64,000 bases of DNA from assembly GCF_009866965.1 (NCBI RefSeq), contig NZ_SPKJ01000009.1, positions 20,106-84,105 of the forward strand. The letters run 5' to 3'. The DNA comes from Propylenella binzhouense (GTDB taxonomy: Bacteria; Pseudomonadota; Alphaproteobacteria; Rhizobiales; Afifellaceae). Of this stretch, positions 33,647 to 42,841 are shown in pieces. The notes beneath the pieces were generated by a model. That model saw nothing but the letters and a program-made list of their open reading frames with translations, was not told where the DNA came from and did not search any database. The translations under genes were made by a program, and so were the position numbers. Position 1 is the first letter of the stretch. Each line of letters opens with the position of its first letter.

Positions 33647-35548
33647 GCCGGAACGGGCGCCTGGACGGCCGCCGGACCCGCCGCCGAGCGCGCGCAGCGC
33701 GTTCAGGATGACGGCGAGATCGATCGCCTCCTGGATCAGCGCGCCCTGGATCGGCGGGATGTGGCCGAGCGCCGCGGCGATCATGCCGAGGGTCGAAAGG
33801 CCGATGCCGGCGAACACGCTCTGCCGCGCGATCCGCAGGCTGTCGCGTGCGATCGAGACACCGGCGGCGAGGCGCGCGAGATCGTCGGCGAGGAGCACGA
33901 CATCGGCCGCCTCCGCGCTCGCGGCCGCCCCGTGCCCGCCCATGGCGACGCCCACGTCGGCGGCGGCGAGCGCGGGGGCGTCGTTGACGCCGTCGCCGAC
34001 CATCATGACGCGGCCGCCGGCGCGCTCGGCCGTCACGATCGCGACCTTCGCCTCCGGTGCGAGCTCGGCATGGACGGCATCGAAGCCGAGCTCGCGCGCG
34101 ATCGGCTCCGCGACGGCGCGGCGGTCGCCTGTCGCGAGCACGGCACGCATGAAGCCGAGCCGCCGCAGCGCGCCGAGCGCATCCCGCGCCTCCGGCCGGA
34201 CCCGGTCGGCGAGATAGAAGATCTCGGCGAGATCGCCGTCGATCCCGACCGCGACGGAGAGATGGTCCTCCGCTCTCCGCGCGGCGCCTCCACCGCGGCT
34301 GACGACGCGCTCGGCGACGAAGGCGGGACGCCCGACCACCACCGCATGGCCCCCGACATTGCCGGCGATCCCCAGCCCGGGCTCTTCCCGGACGTCGGAC
34401 GGCGGCACGAGCGGCAGGCCCCGCGCGCGGGCGGCGCGCACGATCGCCTCCGCGACCGGATTGCGGGAGGCGAGTTCCAGGGAAGCCGCAAGCCCGAGTG
34501 CGGCGTCCGGATCCGGCGCGAGGTCCGCGCGGCCGACCAGCTCGGCGCGGCCGGTCGTCAGCGTGCCGGTCTTGTCGACCACGAGCACGCCGACCGCCGC
34601 GAGCGCCTCGAGCACCGCCGCCCCCTTGACCAGGATCCCGCGCCGGGCCGCACGCGAGACCCCGGCAATGAGCGCGATCGGAACCGCGAGGATGAGCGGA
34701 CAGGGCGTGGCGATCACCAGGACGGCGAGCGCGCGGCGCGGATCGCCGGAAGCGAGCCAGGCCGCCGCCGTGAGCCCGACCGTGAGCGCCAGGAAGACGA
34801 GCGCGTAGCGATCCGCAAGCCGCACCATCGGCGCCTTCGAGGCTTCCGCCGCGGCGACCAGCCGGACGATGCCGGCCATCGTGCTCTCCGCCGCGGGCCG
34901 GGCGACGCGGAGGTCGAAGGCGCCATCGGCGTTGATCGCGCCGCTCAGCACGTCCTCGCCCTCCCCGCGGCGCACCGGCATCGATTCGCCGGTGAGCGCG
35001 GACTGATCGAGGAGGGCCGCGCCGCTCGCCAGGACGCCGTCGGCGGGAACGACGTCCCCCTGCCGCACGAGCACGCGGTCGCCCGGGCCGATCGCCTCGA
35101 GCGGCACCTCGACGAGAGCGCCGTCCCGGTAGAGGGCCGCCGTGTGCGGGACGCGGGCGAGAAGGGCGGCCAGCTCGCGCCGGGCCCGCCGGCCGGCATA
35201 GGTCTCCAGGAACTGGCCGCCGGAATACATGAGCGCCACCACCAGCCCGGCGAGCGGCTCGCCGAGCAGGAGCGCGGCGGCCATCGCGAGGGCGGCAATC
35301 AGGTCGAGGCCGACCTCGCCGCGGCGGAGCGAGGTCAGAATCTCGACCAGGAGCCCGGTGAGCACCGGGATGACGGCCAGCCCCCACGCCCAGCGCGCGA
35401 TCGCCGCCTCGCCGAGCATGGCGGCGAAGGTGCCGGCGAGAAGTCCGGCCAAGGCGATGGCCACCAGGGCGACATCCACGCGGGTCCGCAGGCTGCTCAG
35501 CCCTGTCGCCCGGCGGAGCGGCGGCGTTGGCGGTGGAATTCGCGTCAT
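33644..35548 (-). CDS. Heavy-metal translocating P1B-type ATPase
   Basis: A 634-residue metal efflux pump of the inner membrane. Motifs in order are TGES (about 189-192), the intramembrane CPC in TPCPLILA (about 281), the phosphorylation site DKTGTLT (about 324), GDGVNDAPALA (about 510), and a last-helix EAIDLAVILNALR that fits the Zn/Cd/Pb group (P1B-2). There is no N-terminal metal-binding domain, which makes it shorter than ZntA. The nucleotide-domain SEHPLA motif reads SRNPVA here, losing the usual histidine. The ATG at 35548 starts the conserved protein; longer frames are not real. It stands alone, divergent from the PIG-L gene. Confidence 0.9.
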   Translation of the reverse strand: MTRIPPPTPPLRRATGLSSLRTRVDVALVAIALAGLLAGTFAAMLGEAAIARWAWGLAVIPVLTGLLVEILTSLRRGEVGLDLIAALAMAAALLLGEPLAGLVVALMYSGGQFLETYAGRRARRELAALLARVPHTAALYRDGALVEVPLEAIGPGDRVLVRQGDVVPADGVLASGAALLDQSALTGESMPVRRGEGEDVLSGAINADGAFDLRVARPAAESTMAGIVRLVAAAEASKAPMVRLADRYALVFLALTVGLTAAAWLASGDPRRALAVLVIATPCPLILAVPIALIAGVSRAARRGILVKGAAVLEALAAVGVLVVDKTGTLTTGRAELVGRADLAPDPDAALGLAASLELASRNPVAEAIVRAARARGLPLVPPSDVREEPGLGIAGNVGGHAVVVGRPAFVAERVVSRGGGAARRAEDHLSVAVGIDGDLAEIFYLADRVRPEARDALGALRRLGFMRAVLATGDRRAVAEPIARELGFDAVHAELAPEAKVAIVTAERAGGRVMMVGDGVNDAPALAAADVGVAMGGHGAAASAEAADVVLLADDLARLAAGVSIARDSLRIARQSVFAGIGLSTLGMIAAALGHIPPIQGALIQEAIDLAVILNALRALGGGSGGRPGARSG

Positions 35549-35605
35549 GGTCTGGTCCGGCAGGTTCGGAATCCTTAGAACAACGAGAGCTCGCACGGGA
35601 CATTG

Positions 35606-36298
35606 ATGCGCATCATCGGCTTCGGCGCCCACCCGGACGATGCCGAGATCTATTTCCTCGGCCTGATGCTCGCCGCCCGGGCACGCGGCGACGAGATCGG
35701 CTGGACGGTGGCGACCGACGGCGCCCGCGGCGGCGCGGGCGACCGCGACCTGCTTGCAGCCCGACGACGGCACGAGGCGATCGCGGCCGCCGGCCTCGCC
35801 GGCGTCGCTCCGCGCTTCCTCGGCCGGGAGGACGGCGGGCTTGCCGCGGACGGCGAACTCGCCGGCCTCCTCGCCGCGGAGATCGGCGCGCTCGCGCCGG
35901 ACCTCGTCGTCACGCACGCGCTCAACGACTACCACCCCGACCACCGGGCGCTCGCGGCCGCGGTCGTGACCGCCGCGGCCTTCGACGTCCCTGTCCTTCA
36001 CGCCGACACCATGGCCGGCGCCGGCTTCGAGCCGACGCATTATGTCGACGTGACGGCGGCGATGGCGACGAAGCGCGCGGCGATCCGCATGCATGAAAGC
36101 CAGCGGCCCGAGCGGTTCGTCGAGATGGCGGAAACGCTCAACCGCCTCCGGGCGATGCAGTGCCACGGGCCGGCCGGCACCTACGCCGAAGCGTACCGTT
36201 TCGCGCCGCGCTTCCCCTTCGCCGACATCCGCGATCTCCTGCCGCCCGCCCCGCTCGTGCGCCCCTTCGGGGGCGGCAACCCGCGAGCCGATCCGTGA
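35606..36298 (+). CDS. PIG-L family deacetylase
   Basis: A 230-residue zinc-dependent N-acetylglucosaminyl deacetylase-like hydrolase. The zinc-binding motif AHPDDAEI comes at residues 8-15 and the second histidine in YHPDHRAL at about 111-118. Substrates in the family are GlcNAc-containing small molecules or lipids; the one here is unknown. The ATG at 35606 is preferred to a TTG one codon before. It overlaps the sugar isomerase gene by four bases (GTGA), implying a shared pathway, perhaps catabolism of a sugar conjugate. Confidence 0.85.
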   Translation: MRIIGFGAHPDDAEIYFLGLMLAARARGDEIGWTVATDGARGGAGDRDLLAARRRHEAIAAAGLAGVAPRFLGREDGGLAADGELAGLLAAEIGALAPDLVVTHALNDYHPDHRALAAAVVTAAAFDVPVLHADTMAGAGFEPTHYVDVTAAMATKRAAIRMHESQRPERFVEMAETLNRLRAMQCHGPAGTYAEAYRFAPRFPFADIRDLLPPAPLVRPFGGGNPRADP

Positions 36299-36993
36299 AG
36301 CGCTCCGCCATCAACGCCATCATCGAGGACGGCCGGCGCGCGATCGACCGGTTCGGCTTCGCCCTGCCTCCGTTCGCGGACTGGTCGCCGCAGGAATTCG
36401 GCCGCCGCCGCGAGCGCATCGGCCCGATCCTTTCCGCCCGGCTCGGCTGGGACGTCACCGATTTCGGGTCGGGCGAATTCCGGCGGACCGGCCTCCTGCT
36501 CTTCACGCTCCGCAACGGGGCTCCGCCCGCGGCCGGCGGAAGCCCGAGACCGCCTTATTGCGAGAAGGCGATGATCGTCCGCCGCGGACAGAGCTGCCCG
36601 ATGCACAAGCACGCCTGGAAGACGGAGGACATCATCAACCGGGCCGGCGCGGTGCTCGCCGTCGAGCTCTTCGGTTCCGGACCCGACGGCGCTCCCGCCT
36701 CCGACGCCGAGGTGGCGGTGCTCGCCGACGGGCGGGAGCGGCGCCTCGGCGCGGGCGGACGGATCCGGCTCTATCCCGGCGAGAGCGTGACGCTGACTCC
36801 GGGCATCTGGCACGCCTTTCAGGCGGAACTCGGCGACGTCCTCGTCGGCGAGGTATCGACGGTCAACGACGACCTCGCCGACAACATCTTCCTGGACGCG
36901 GTGCCCCGCTTTCCCGAAATCGAGGAGGACGAGCCGCCGTTCCGCCTTCTCGTCGGCGACTACGACACGCTGGGGCCACGCTCCGCGCCCTGA
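36295..36993 (+). CDS. D-lyxose/D-mannose isomerase family protein
   Basis: A 232-residue cupin-fold isomerase of the Lyx_isomer type. The metal-binding residues are seen in CPMHKHAWKTEDIINRAG (His, His, Glu) and the later histidine in TPGIWHAFQAE. GEVSTVNDDLADNIF is the characteristic C-terminal segment. Such enzymes interconvert D-lyxose/D-xylulose and D-mannose/D-fructose. The start is a GTG at 36295 inside the stop of the PIG-L gene. Together they look like a two-gene operon; no transporter or regulator is adjacent. Confidence 0.85.
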   Translation: MKRSAINAIIEDGRRAIDRFGFALPPFADWSPQEFGRRRERIGPILSARLGWDVTDFGSGEFRRTGLLLFTLRNGAPPAAGGSPRPPYCEKAMIVRRGQSCPMHKHAWKTEDIINRAGAVLAVELFGSGPDGAPASDAEVAVLADGRERRLGAGGRIRLYPGESVTLTPGIWHAFQAELGDVLVGEVSTVNDDLADNIFLDAVPRFPEIEEDEPPFRLLVGDYDTLGPRSAP

Positions 36994-37105
36994 CGCCGGG
37001 GCGGCATTCTTTCGGGCGCAAAGGCGCGGTTGCAGCTGCGCCGGAACTCGCGGCCCGGCAGGCGAGTTGAACAAGCCGTTCCTTTGCCGGTGAAGACGGG
37101 ATCGG

Positions 37106-37543
37106 ATGACAGGGACTTTCGCGGTGCATGCTCGTGTTCCGCGCATCCGGTTCGCGGCACGCGCGAAGCTTCGGCCTCCCGACCCGGGCCCATGCGGAAG
37201 AGGCAATTGCCGGCCGGCGACGGCACCGCTCGCCGTCCTCGCCCTCGCCGGCTGCAGCGGACCGCAATCCGCCCTCGATCCGCAAGGCCCGGCGGCGGAG
37301 CGGATCGCCGATCTCTTCTGGCTCTTCACGGCGACCCTGACGACGATCTGGCTCCTCGTCCTGCTCGGCCTTGCCGTGGCGATCATGCGTGCGCGGCGCG
37401 CTCCCCTCGCCGATCCGCTCGCGCTCGACCCGGCCTTCGAGGCCCGCGCCCGCCGCGTGGTCGGGATCCTGGTCGTCCTGACGGCCGCGATCGTCGCCGC
37501 ATTCACCATCCTCAGCTACGGCGCCAGCAGGCCCCTCGCATGA
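37106..37543 (+). CDS. ctaC: Truncated cytochrome c oxidase subunit II (membrane hairpin only, no CuA domain)
   Basis: A 145-residue remnant or unusual form. It has a lipoprotein-type signal ending LAVLALAGC, a GPQSALDPQGPAAERIADLFWLF segment typical of caa3-type subunit II (shown here in parts), then two membrane helices (about 70-92 and 115-138) ending SYGASRPLA. In relatives the CuA domain (containing HQWWWEVRY and the Cys/His copper ligands) follows exactly here; it is absent, and the stop overlaps the subunit I start (ATGA). The N-terminus is odd too: the signal is preceded by about 40 atypical residues, and a likely natural start, the ATG at 37194, is in another frame. This may be a decayed gene. 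Confidence 0.65.
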   Translation: MTGTFAVHARVPRIRFAARAKLRPPDPGPCGRGNCRPATAPLAVLALAGCSGPQSALDPQGPAAERIADLFWLFTATLTTIWLLVLLGLAVAIMRARRAPLADPLALDPAFEARARRVVGILVVLTAAIVAAFTILSYGASRPLA

Positions 37544-39453
37544 CCGCCGAGGCGCCGCCGCTCGACCGCGAGATCCGGGATCGCGACCTCGACGACGCGG
37601 CGCTGCGGGCGGCGCTCGCCAGGACATGGGCGACGCGGTCCAGCCTGTCCGGCTGGATCGGCGAGGTCGACCACAAGCGGATCGCGCTCCGCTTCGTCCT
37701 GACCGCGCTCTTCTTCCTGCTGCTCGGCGGCAGCGCGGCCCTCGTGATGCGCCTGCAGCTCGCCCGCCCGGAAAGCGGTCTGATCGGTCCCGACCTCTAC
37801 AACCAGCTCTTCAGCATGCACGGCACGACGATGATGTTCCTCTTCGCCGTGCCGGTGATGGAGACGATCGGCCTCTATTTCGTGCCGCTGATGGTCGGCG
37901 CGCGGCAGGTGGCGTTCCCCCGCCTCGTCAACTTCGCCTACTGGATGTTCCTGTTCGGCGGGCTGATGCTCTGGATCGCCTTCCTGCTGAACACCGGCGC
38001 CGATACCGGCTGGTTCAGCTACGTGCCGCTCTCCTCGCTGCAATATTCGCCGACGAAGCGCGTCGACTTCTGGGCGCAGATGGTCACCTTCACGGAGGTG
38101 TCCTCGCTCGCGGTCGCGGTGTCGCTGATCGTGACCGTCCTCAAGCACCGCGCCCCCGGCATGACGCTCGACCGCATCCCGCTCTTCGTCTGGGCCGAGT
38201 TCGTCAACGCCTTCGTGATCATGTTCGCCATGCCCTCCGTCATGATCGCCAGCACGCTGCTGATCCTCGACCGCCTCGTCGAGACCAGGTTCTTCGAGAC
38301 CAGCGCCGGCGGCGACGCTTTGCTCTGGCAGCACCTCTTCTGGTTCTTCGGGCATCCGGAGGTCTACATCATCTTCATCCCGGGCACCGGCATGGTCTCG
38401 GCCATCATCGCGACGTTCGCGACCCGGCCCGTCTTCGGCTACGTGCCGCTCGTCCTGGCGCTGATCGCGACCGGCTTCCTGTCCTTCGGGCTTTGGGTCC
38501 ACCACATGTTCGCGACCGGGCTGCCGAAGCTCGGCGAGAGCTTCTTCACCGCCTCCTCCATGCTGATCGCGGTGCCGAGCGGAATCCAGATCTTCTGCTG
38601 GATCGCGACCTTGTGGGGCGGGCGGCCGCGCTTCCACACGCCGCTTCTGTTCGTGCTCGGATTCGTCTTCATCTTCGTCGCGGGCGGGATGACCGGCGTC
38701 ATGGTCGCCTCGGTGCCGATCGACCTGCAGGTCCACGACACCTTCTTCGTCGTCGCCCATTTCCACTACGTGCTGATAGGCGGCGCCGTGTTCCCGCTCC
38801 TCGGCGCGATCTACTACTGGTTCCCGAAGGTCACCGGCAGGCTCATGAGCGAGCGGCTCGGGGCGTGGAACTTCGGCCTCGCCTTCGCCGGCTTCAACCT
38901 CGCCTTCTTCCCGATGCACATTCTCGGCCTTCAGGGCATGCCCCGGCGCGTCTACACCTATCCGGCGGAGCTCGGCTGGGGCGGGCTCAACCTCCTTGCG
39001 ACGACCGGCGCCTTGATGTTCGCCGCAAGCTTCGCGCTCCTCGTCGTCAACGCGGTGACGAGCTACCGCTCGGGCCGGGCGGCGGGTTCCAATCCCTGGG
39101 GCGCCGGCACGCTCGAATGGGCGACCGCCTCGCCGCCGCCGCCCTACAATTTCGCGCTGACGCCCCTCGTCACGAGCCGCGAGCCGCTCTGGAGCGAGCG
39201 CACGGCGCTTCCGGTCGTCACCGGCCTGCGGGTGGACCGCCGCGAGACCTTCGTGACCTCGCCCGCGGAAGCGCGGCCGGAGCTCCGGGACATGGCGGTC
39301 GAGCCCTCCATCTGGCCGTTCGTCGCCGCGCTCTTCTCGGGCCTCACCCTGTTCGGCTCGATCTACACGCCCTGGGCGGTGGTCGCCGGATCCCCCTTCA
39401 TCGCGGCCGCTCTCGTCGGCTGGTTCTGGCCGAAGAGCGCGAAGGAGGAATGA
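37540..39453 (+). CDS. ctaD: Cytochrome c oxidase subunit I (heme-copper oxidase)
   Basis: A 637-residue, 12-14 helix core subunit reducing O2 to water. Ligands are intact: heme a His in SMHGTTMM, CuB His and crosslinked Tyr in GHPEVYI, the two further CuB His in WVHHMF, and the heme a3/heme a pair in HFHYVL. The family start EVDHKRIALRF appears at about 45. The K-channel motif YIIFIPGTG is present. A C-terminal extension with extra helices is typical of the caa3-like branch. It overlaps the truncated subunit II gene by four bases and precedes subunit III. Confidence 0.94.
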   Translation: MTAEAPPLDREIRDRDLDDAALRAALARTWATRSSLSGWIGEVDHKRIALRFVLTALFFLLLGGSAALVMRLQLARPESGLIGPDLYNQLFSMHGTTMMFLFAVPVMETIGLYFVPLMVGARQVAFPRLVNFAYWMFLFGGLMLWIAFLLNTGADTGWFSYVPLSSLQYSPTKRVDFWAQMVTFTEVSSLAVAVSLIVTVLKHRAPGMTLDRIPLFVWAEFVNAFVIMFAMPSVMIASTLLILDRLVETRFFETSAGGDALLWQHLFWFFGHPEVYIIFIPGTGMVSAIIATFATRPVFGYVPLVLALIATGFLSFGLWVHHMFATGLPKLGESFFTASSMLIAVPSGIQIFCWIATLWGGRPRFHTPLLFVLGFVFIFVAGGMTGVMVASVPIDLQVHDTFFVVAHFHYVLIGGAVFPLLGAIYYWFPKVTGRLMSERLGAWNFGLAFAGFNLAFFPMHILGLQGMPRRVYTYPAELGWGGLNLLATTGALMFAASFALLVVNAVTSYRSGRAAGSNPWGAGTLEWATASPPPPYNFALTPLVTSREPLWSERTALPVVTGLRVDRRETFVTSPAEARPELRDMAVEPSIWPFVAALFSGLTLFGSIYTPWAVVAGSPFIAAALVGWFWPKSAKEE

Positions 39454-39455
39454 GG

Positions 39456-40058
39456 ATGCGGGAGCGGCGCGTCGCGGACTATTCCGCGCTCCCGGACTAC
39501 GGCTTCGGGCCGAAGAGCCCGATGTGGTGGGGAACGCTCGGCTTCTGCGCGCTCGAGGGCATGGGCTTCGCGATCGCCTGCGCGACCTACCTCTATCTCG
39601 CCTTCGTGAACCCGGAATGGCCGATCAATGCGCGGCCGCCGGACCTCCTGGCGGGAACGCTCGTGACGATCCTGCTCCTCGCCAGCGTGGTGCCGAACCA
39701 CATCCTGAAGGCGGCGGCGGAGCGGGAGAGCATCCGCGCGGTGCGGATCTGGATGCCCGTCATGTCGGCATTCGGGGCGGCTCCGCTCGTCCTGCGCTGG
39801 TTCGAGTTCGGCATGCTGAACATAAGATGGGACAGCAACGCCTACGGCTCGGCCGTGTGGGTGCTGCTCGGCCTGCATACGACGCACCTCATCACCGATG
39901 TCGGCGACACGCTCGTCCTCGCGGCGCTGATGTGGACCCGGTTCGGCCGATCGGGGAAGCGCTTCAGCGACGTGTCGGACAACGCCTTCTACTGGGACTT
40001 CGTGGTGCTCACCTGGCTGCCGCTCTACGTGCTCATCTACTGGGTGCCGCGGCTGTGA
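39456..40058 (+). CDS. ctaE: Cytochrome c oxidase subunit III
   Basis: A 200-residue membrane subunit with five helices. GTLGFCALEGMGFAIACATYLYL forms the first helix region, HTTHLITDVGD the conserved His region, and YWDFVVLTWLPLYVLIYW the last helix. It stabilises subunit I. The ATG at 39456 is chosen over the ATG two codons upstream because GGAGG then sits seven bases away; both are in frame. The next gene starts inside its stop codon. Confidence 0.88.
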   Translation: MRERRVADYSALPDYGFGPKSPMWWGTLGFCALEGMGFAIACATYLYLAFVNPEWPINARPPDLLAGTLVTILLLASVVPNHILKAAAERESIRAVRIWMPVMSAFGAAPLVLRWFEFGMLNIRWDSNAYGSAVWVLLGLHTTHLITDVGDTLVLAALMWTRFGRSGKRFSDVSDNAFYWDFVVLTWLPLYVLIYWVPRL

Positions 40059-40417
40059 GGCCGCGCCCCGACCGCCGGCAAGGACGCTGGCTGCCCTGGT
40101 CCGGGCTCGCCTTAGGCGCGGCCGCATGGGCGGTCTCGACCCAGCTCAACTACGCGCTCGTGCCCTGGGTCTGCGCGACGGGCATCAACGTCGTCCCGGC
40201 CGTCGCGCTGGCGCTCGCGCTGCTTGCGGCGGCGGGCGGCGCGCTGTCCTGGCATTCCTGGCGGAAGCTCGCGAAGTCCGGCTCGCTCGAGCGGCCGGAG
40301 GCGGGGTTCCCGCACCGGCTCGGCGCGGCAGTCGGGATGTCCGCGGCGGCCCTCTTCACGCTCGTCATCCTGCTCCATGCGAGCGCCGGCCTCTTCTTCT
40401 CGGGCTGCGAGCGCTGA
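40055..40417 (+). CDS. Small oxidase-associated membrane protein
   Basis: A 120-residue protein with three hydrophobic segments (about 14-32, 40-60, 92-115). It starts at a GTG overlapping the subunit III stop (GTGA), so it belongs to the oxidase operon. Small proteins of this kind often follow subunit III in alphaproteobacterial caa3-like operons and are thought to act in assembly. I can give no firmer identity. Confidence 0.7.
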   Translation: MRPRPDRRQGRWLPWSGLALGAAAWAVSTQLNYALVPWVCATGINVVPAVALALALLAAAGGALSWHSWRKLAKSGSLERPEAGFPHRLGAAVGMSAAALFTLVILLHASAGLFFSGCER

Positions 40418-40481
40418 GGCGCTGCGCCCGAACGGCAAGGAACGGGTGGACAGGCCCGCCCGGCGGCGCGAGACCGGCGCC

Positions 40482-41111
40482 ATGCGCAGGCCCGGCAGCG
40501 TCAGGGGACTGGAGGAGCTCGGCAGGGTCCGGCTCTCGCGCTCGTTCTTCCTGCGCGACTTCCTGCATTCCGAGGTGGCGAGCCTCTACGGCCTTCCGAA
40601 CGTGCCGGACGACCCCGATCGCGCGATCGCGGCCGGGCGGCGGCTCTGCGAGGACCTGCTCGAGCCGCTCGCGGACGCCTTCGGACGGATCTCGATCCGC
40701 TCCGGCTACCGCTCCGCCGAGGTGAACCGGGTCTGCAACGCGCGCGGCCACAATTGCGCGCGCAACGAGGCCGACCGCGCCCGCCACATCTGGGACGCGC
40801 CCGACGCGGAGGGACGGACGGGCGCGATGGCGACGGTGATCGTCAACGCCTTCATCCCCTATTACGAGCGCACCGGCGACTGGGAGGCGATCGCCTGGTG
40901 GATCGACGACCATTTGCCCTATTCCGAGCTGCAGGTCTTCCCGCGCTACGCCGCCTTCAACATCGGCTGGCGCGAGGTGCCGAAGCGCAGCATCTACAGC
41001 TACGTCCCGCCCCGCCGCGGCTGGCTTCGCCGGCCGGGCACGGCGGCAGGCGGCGGGCCGCACCCGGAGCGCTACGCCGATTTCCTGACGGAATTCGTCA
41101 GAAATAAATAA
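40482..41111 (+). CDS. Peptidase M15-like protein
   Basis: A 209-residue protein resembling the M15A/DUF882-type peptidases. SFFLRDFLHSEVA and a GLPNVPDDPDRAIAAGRRLC segment lead to ISIRSGYRSAEVN, where family members bind zinc or peptidoglycan. HIWDAPD and LPYSELQVFPRYAAFNIGW follow. The complete HxxxxxxD...H zinc set cannot be confirmed by eye. It lacks a clear signal peptide. The ATG at 40482 is used; an in-frame GTG at 40446 could add 12 residues. It follows the oxidase operon and may be co-transcribed. Confidence 0.65.
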   Translation: MRRPGSVRGLEELGRVRLSRSFFLRDFLHSEVASLYGLPNVPDDPDRAIAAGRRLCEDLLEPLADAFGRISIRSGYRSAEVNRVCNARGHNCARNEADRARHIWDAPDAEGRTGAMATVIVNAFIPYYERTGDWEAIAWWIDDHLPYSELQVFPRYAAFNIGWREVPKRSIYSYVPPRRGWLRRPGTAAGGGPHPERYADFLTEFVRNK

Positions 41112-41190
41112 GTCGGCAAAGCGTCATGACGGCGTGAAGCCGACGTCACAGGGCAATGGTGTGAGTGCCTCCTCGACAGAGGAGGACCCT

Positions 41191-42759
41191 ATGCAGATCA
41201 GCGTGTCTCGTCGAAAATTCCTGCTTTCGTCCGCCGCGACCGGCCTCGCGGCGGCATCCTCGCTCGCCATGCCGGCGATCGTGCGCGCGCAGTCGCGTCC
41301 GATCGCAAGCCACGGCCTCCAGTCCGGCGATGTCGGCTTCGACCGCGCGGTGCTCTGGTCGCGCGCCGATCGGCCGTCCAAGGCCTTCTTCGAATGGGCG
41401 ACGACCGAGAGCTTCAAGAACCCGGTGCGGCTGCCCGCGATCGACGCGCTGCCCGACACCGACCTCACGGCGAAGCTCATGGCGCTCGACCTGCCGGCCG
41501 GGCAGGACATCTTCTACCGCGTCCGCTTCGAGGACCTGAACGACATCAACGCCGTCAGCGAGCCCCTCGTCGGCCGCCTGCGCACCGCGCCGAACGGGCT
41601 GCGCGACATCTCCTTCACCTGGTCGGGCGACACCGCCGGACAGGGCTGGGGCATCGACACCGCGCGCGGCGGCATGACGGCCTACCGCACGATGCTGAAG
41701 CACGCGCCGGACTTCTTCATCCATTCCGGCGACAACATCTATGCCGACGGCGTCATCCAGGCGGAGGTCAGCCTCCCCGACGGCTCCGTCTGGAAGAACA
41801 TCGTGACGGCGGAGAAGTCGAAGGTCGCCGAGACGCTCGACGAGTTCCGCGGCCAGTACAAGTACAACTTCATGGACGAGAACGTCCGCAGCCTCTATGC
41901 GGCCGTCCCGGTGCTGACGCAGTGGGACGACCACGAGGTGACCAACAACTGGTCGTCCGCGAAGGACCTCGCCGCGGACGACCGCTACAAGGTGAAGTCG
42001 ATCGAGCTGCTGGCGGCCCGCGCGGCGCGCGCCTTCCACGAATACATGCCGATCGCGACGACGCTCGCCGAGCCCCAGCGCGTCTACCGCAAGGTCGCCT
42101 ACGGTCCGCTCCTCGACATCTTCTTCCTCGACATGCGGACCTATCGCGGGCCGAACACCGAGAACCGCCAGCCCGAGGAAGGTCCGGAGACGGTGTTCCT
42201 GGGAACCGACCAGATCGACTGGCTGAAGCGCGAGCTGACCGCCTCCCGCGCGACCTGGAAGGTGATCGCCGCCGACATGCCGATCGGCCTCATCGTCCCG
42301 GACAAGCTGAAGGGCGGGGTGCCCGGCTCCGAGGCGATCGCGCAGGGGGACGGCGCGCCGCTCGGCCGCGAGCTCGAATTCGCGGGCCTGCTCTCCTTCA
42401 TCAAGCACGCCAAGGTGCGGAACACGGTGTGGCTCACCGCCGACGTGCACTACACGGCCGCCCATTACTACAATCCCGACAAGGCCGAGTTCCAGGATTT
42501 CGAGCCGTTCTGGGAGTTCGTGTCGGGCCCGATCCATGCCGGCACGTTCGGGCCGAACCAGCTCGAGAACACGTTCGGACCGGAACTGCGCTACGTGAAG
42601 GCGCCGGAAGACGGCCAGGCGAACCTGCCGCCCTCGGCCGGCCTGCAGTTCTTCGGCCATGTCCGGATCGCCGCCGACACGCGCATGATGACGGTGAGCC
42701 TGCTCGACGCGGCCGACACCGTGCTCTGGTCGACCGATCTGGAGCCGAAGCTCGGCTGA
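41191..42759 (+). CDS. phoD: PhoD-like alkaline phosphatase
   Basis: A 522-residue periplasmic phosphodi/monoesterase of the PhoD family. The N-terminus is a Tat signal (SRRKFLL at 7-13, then a hydrophobic stretch ending in AIVRAQ). Metal-binding motifs are TWSGDTAGQGWG, FFIHSGDNIYAD, QWDDHEVTNNW and the late TADVHYTAAHYY. Length is normal. The ATG at 41191 has an excellent GGAGG; an upstream in-frame start would bury the twin arginines. The 79 bases before it contain CGTCATGACG and a short GTCGGC/GCCGAC inverted repeat. It likely scavenges phosphate; no Pho box is certain. Confidence 0.92.
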   Translation: MQISVSRRKFLLSSAATGLAAASSLAMPAIVRAQSRPIASHGLQSGDVGFDRAVLWSRADRPSKAFFEWATTESFKNPVRLPAIDALPDTDLTAKLMALDLPAGQDIFYRVRFEDLNDINAVSEPLVGRLRTAPNGLRDISFTWSGDTAGQGWGIDTARGGMTAYRTMLKHAPDFFIHSGDNIYADGVIQAEVSLPDGSVWKNIVTAEKSKVAETLDEFRGQYKYNFMDENVRSLYAAVPVLTQWDDHEVTNNWSSAKDLAADDRYKVKSIELLAARAARAFHEYMPIATTLAEPQRVYRKVAYGPLLDIFFLDMRTYRGPNTENRQPEEGPETVFLGTDQIDWLKRELTASRATWKVIAADMPIGLIVPDKLKGGVPGSEAIAQGDGAPLGRELEFAGLLSFIKHAKVRNTVWLTADVHYTAAHYYNPDKAEFQDFEPFWEFVSGPIHAGTFGPNQLENTFGPELRYVKAPEDGQANLPPSAGLQFFGHVRIAADTRMMTVSLLDAADTVLWSTDLEPKLG

Positions 42760-42773
42760 CGGTCGAGCGAAGT

Positions 42774-42797
42774 CCGGCGGAGCCTCCGCTCCGCCGG
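42774..42797. terminator. Ten-base hairpin between phoD and the convergent amidohydrolase gene
   Basis: CCGGCGGAGC (42774-42783) and GCTCCGCCGG (42788-42797) pair perfectly around a CTCC loop. Position between two convergent stop codons supports a bidirectional terminator. No T-tract. Confidence 0.6.
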
Positions 42798-42841
42798 GTT
42801 CCGCGGCGCCGGACCTTCCGCCGCCACAGCGCCGGACGCGC

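Noticed and set aside
41112..41190. A Pho box before phoD
   Set aside because: CGTCAT and CGTCAC occur but not as two spaced seven-base direct repeats of the CTGTCAT type; not convincing.
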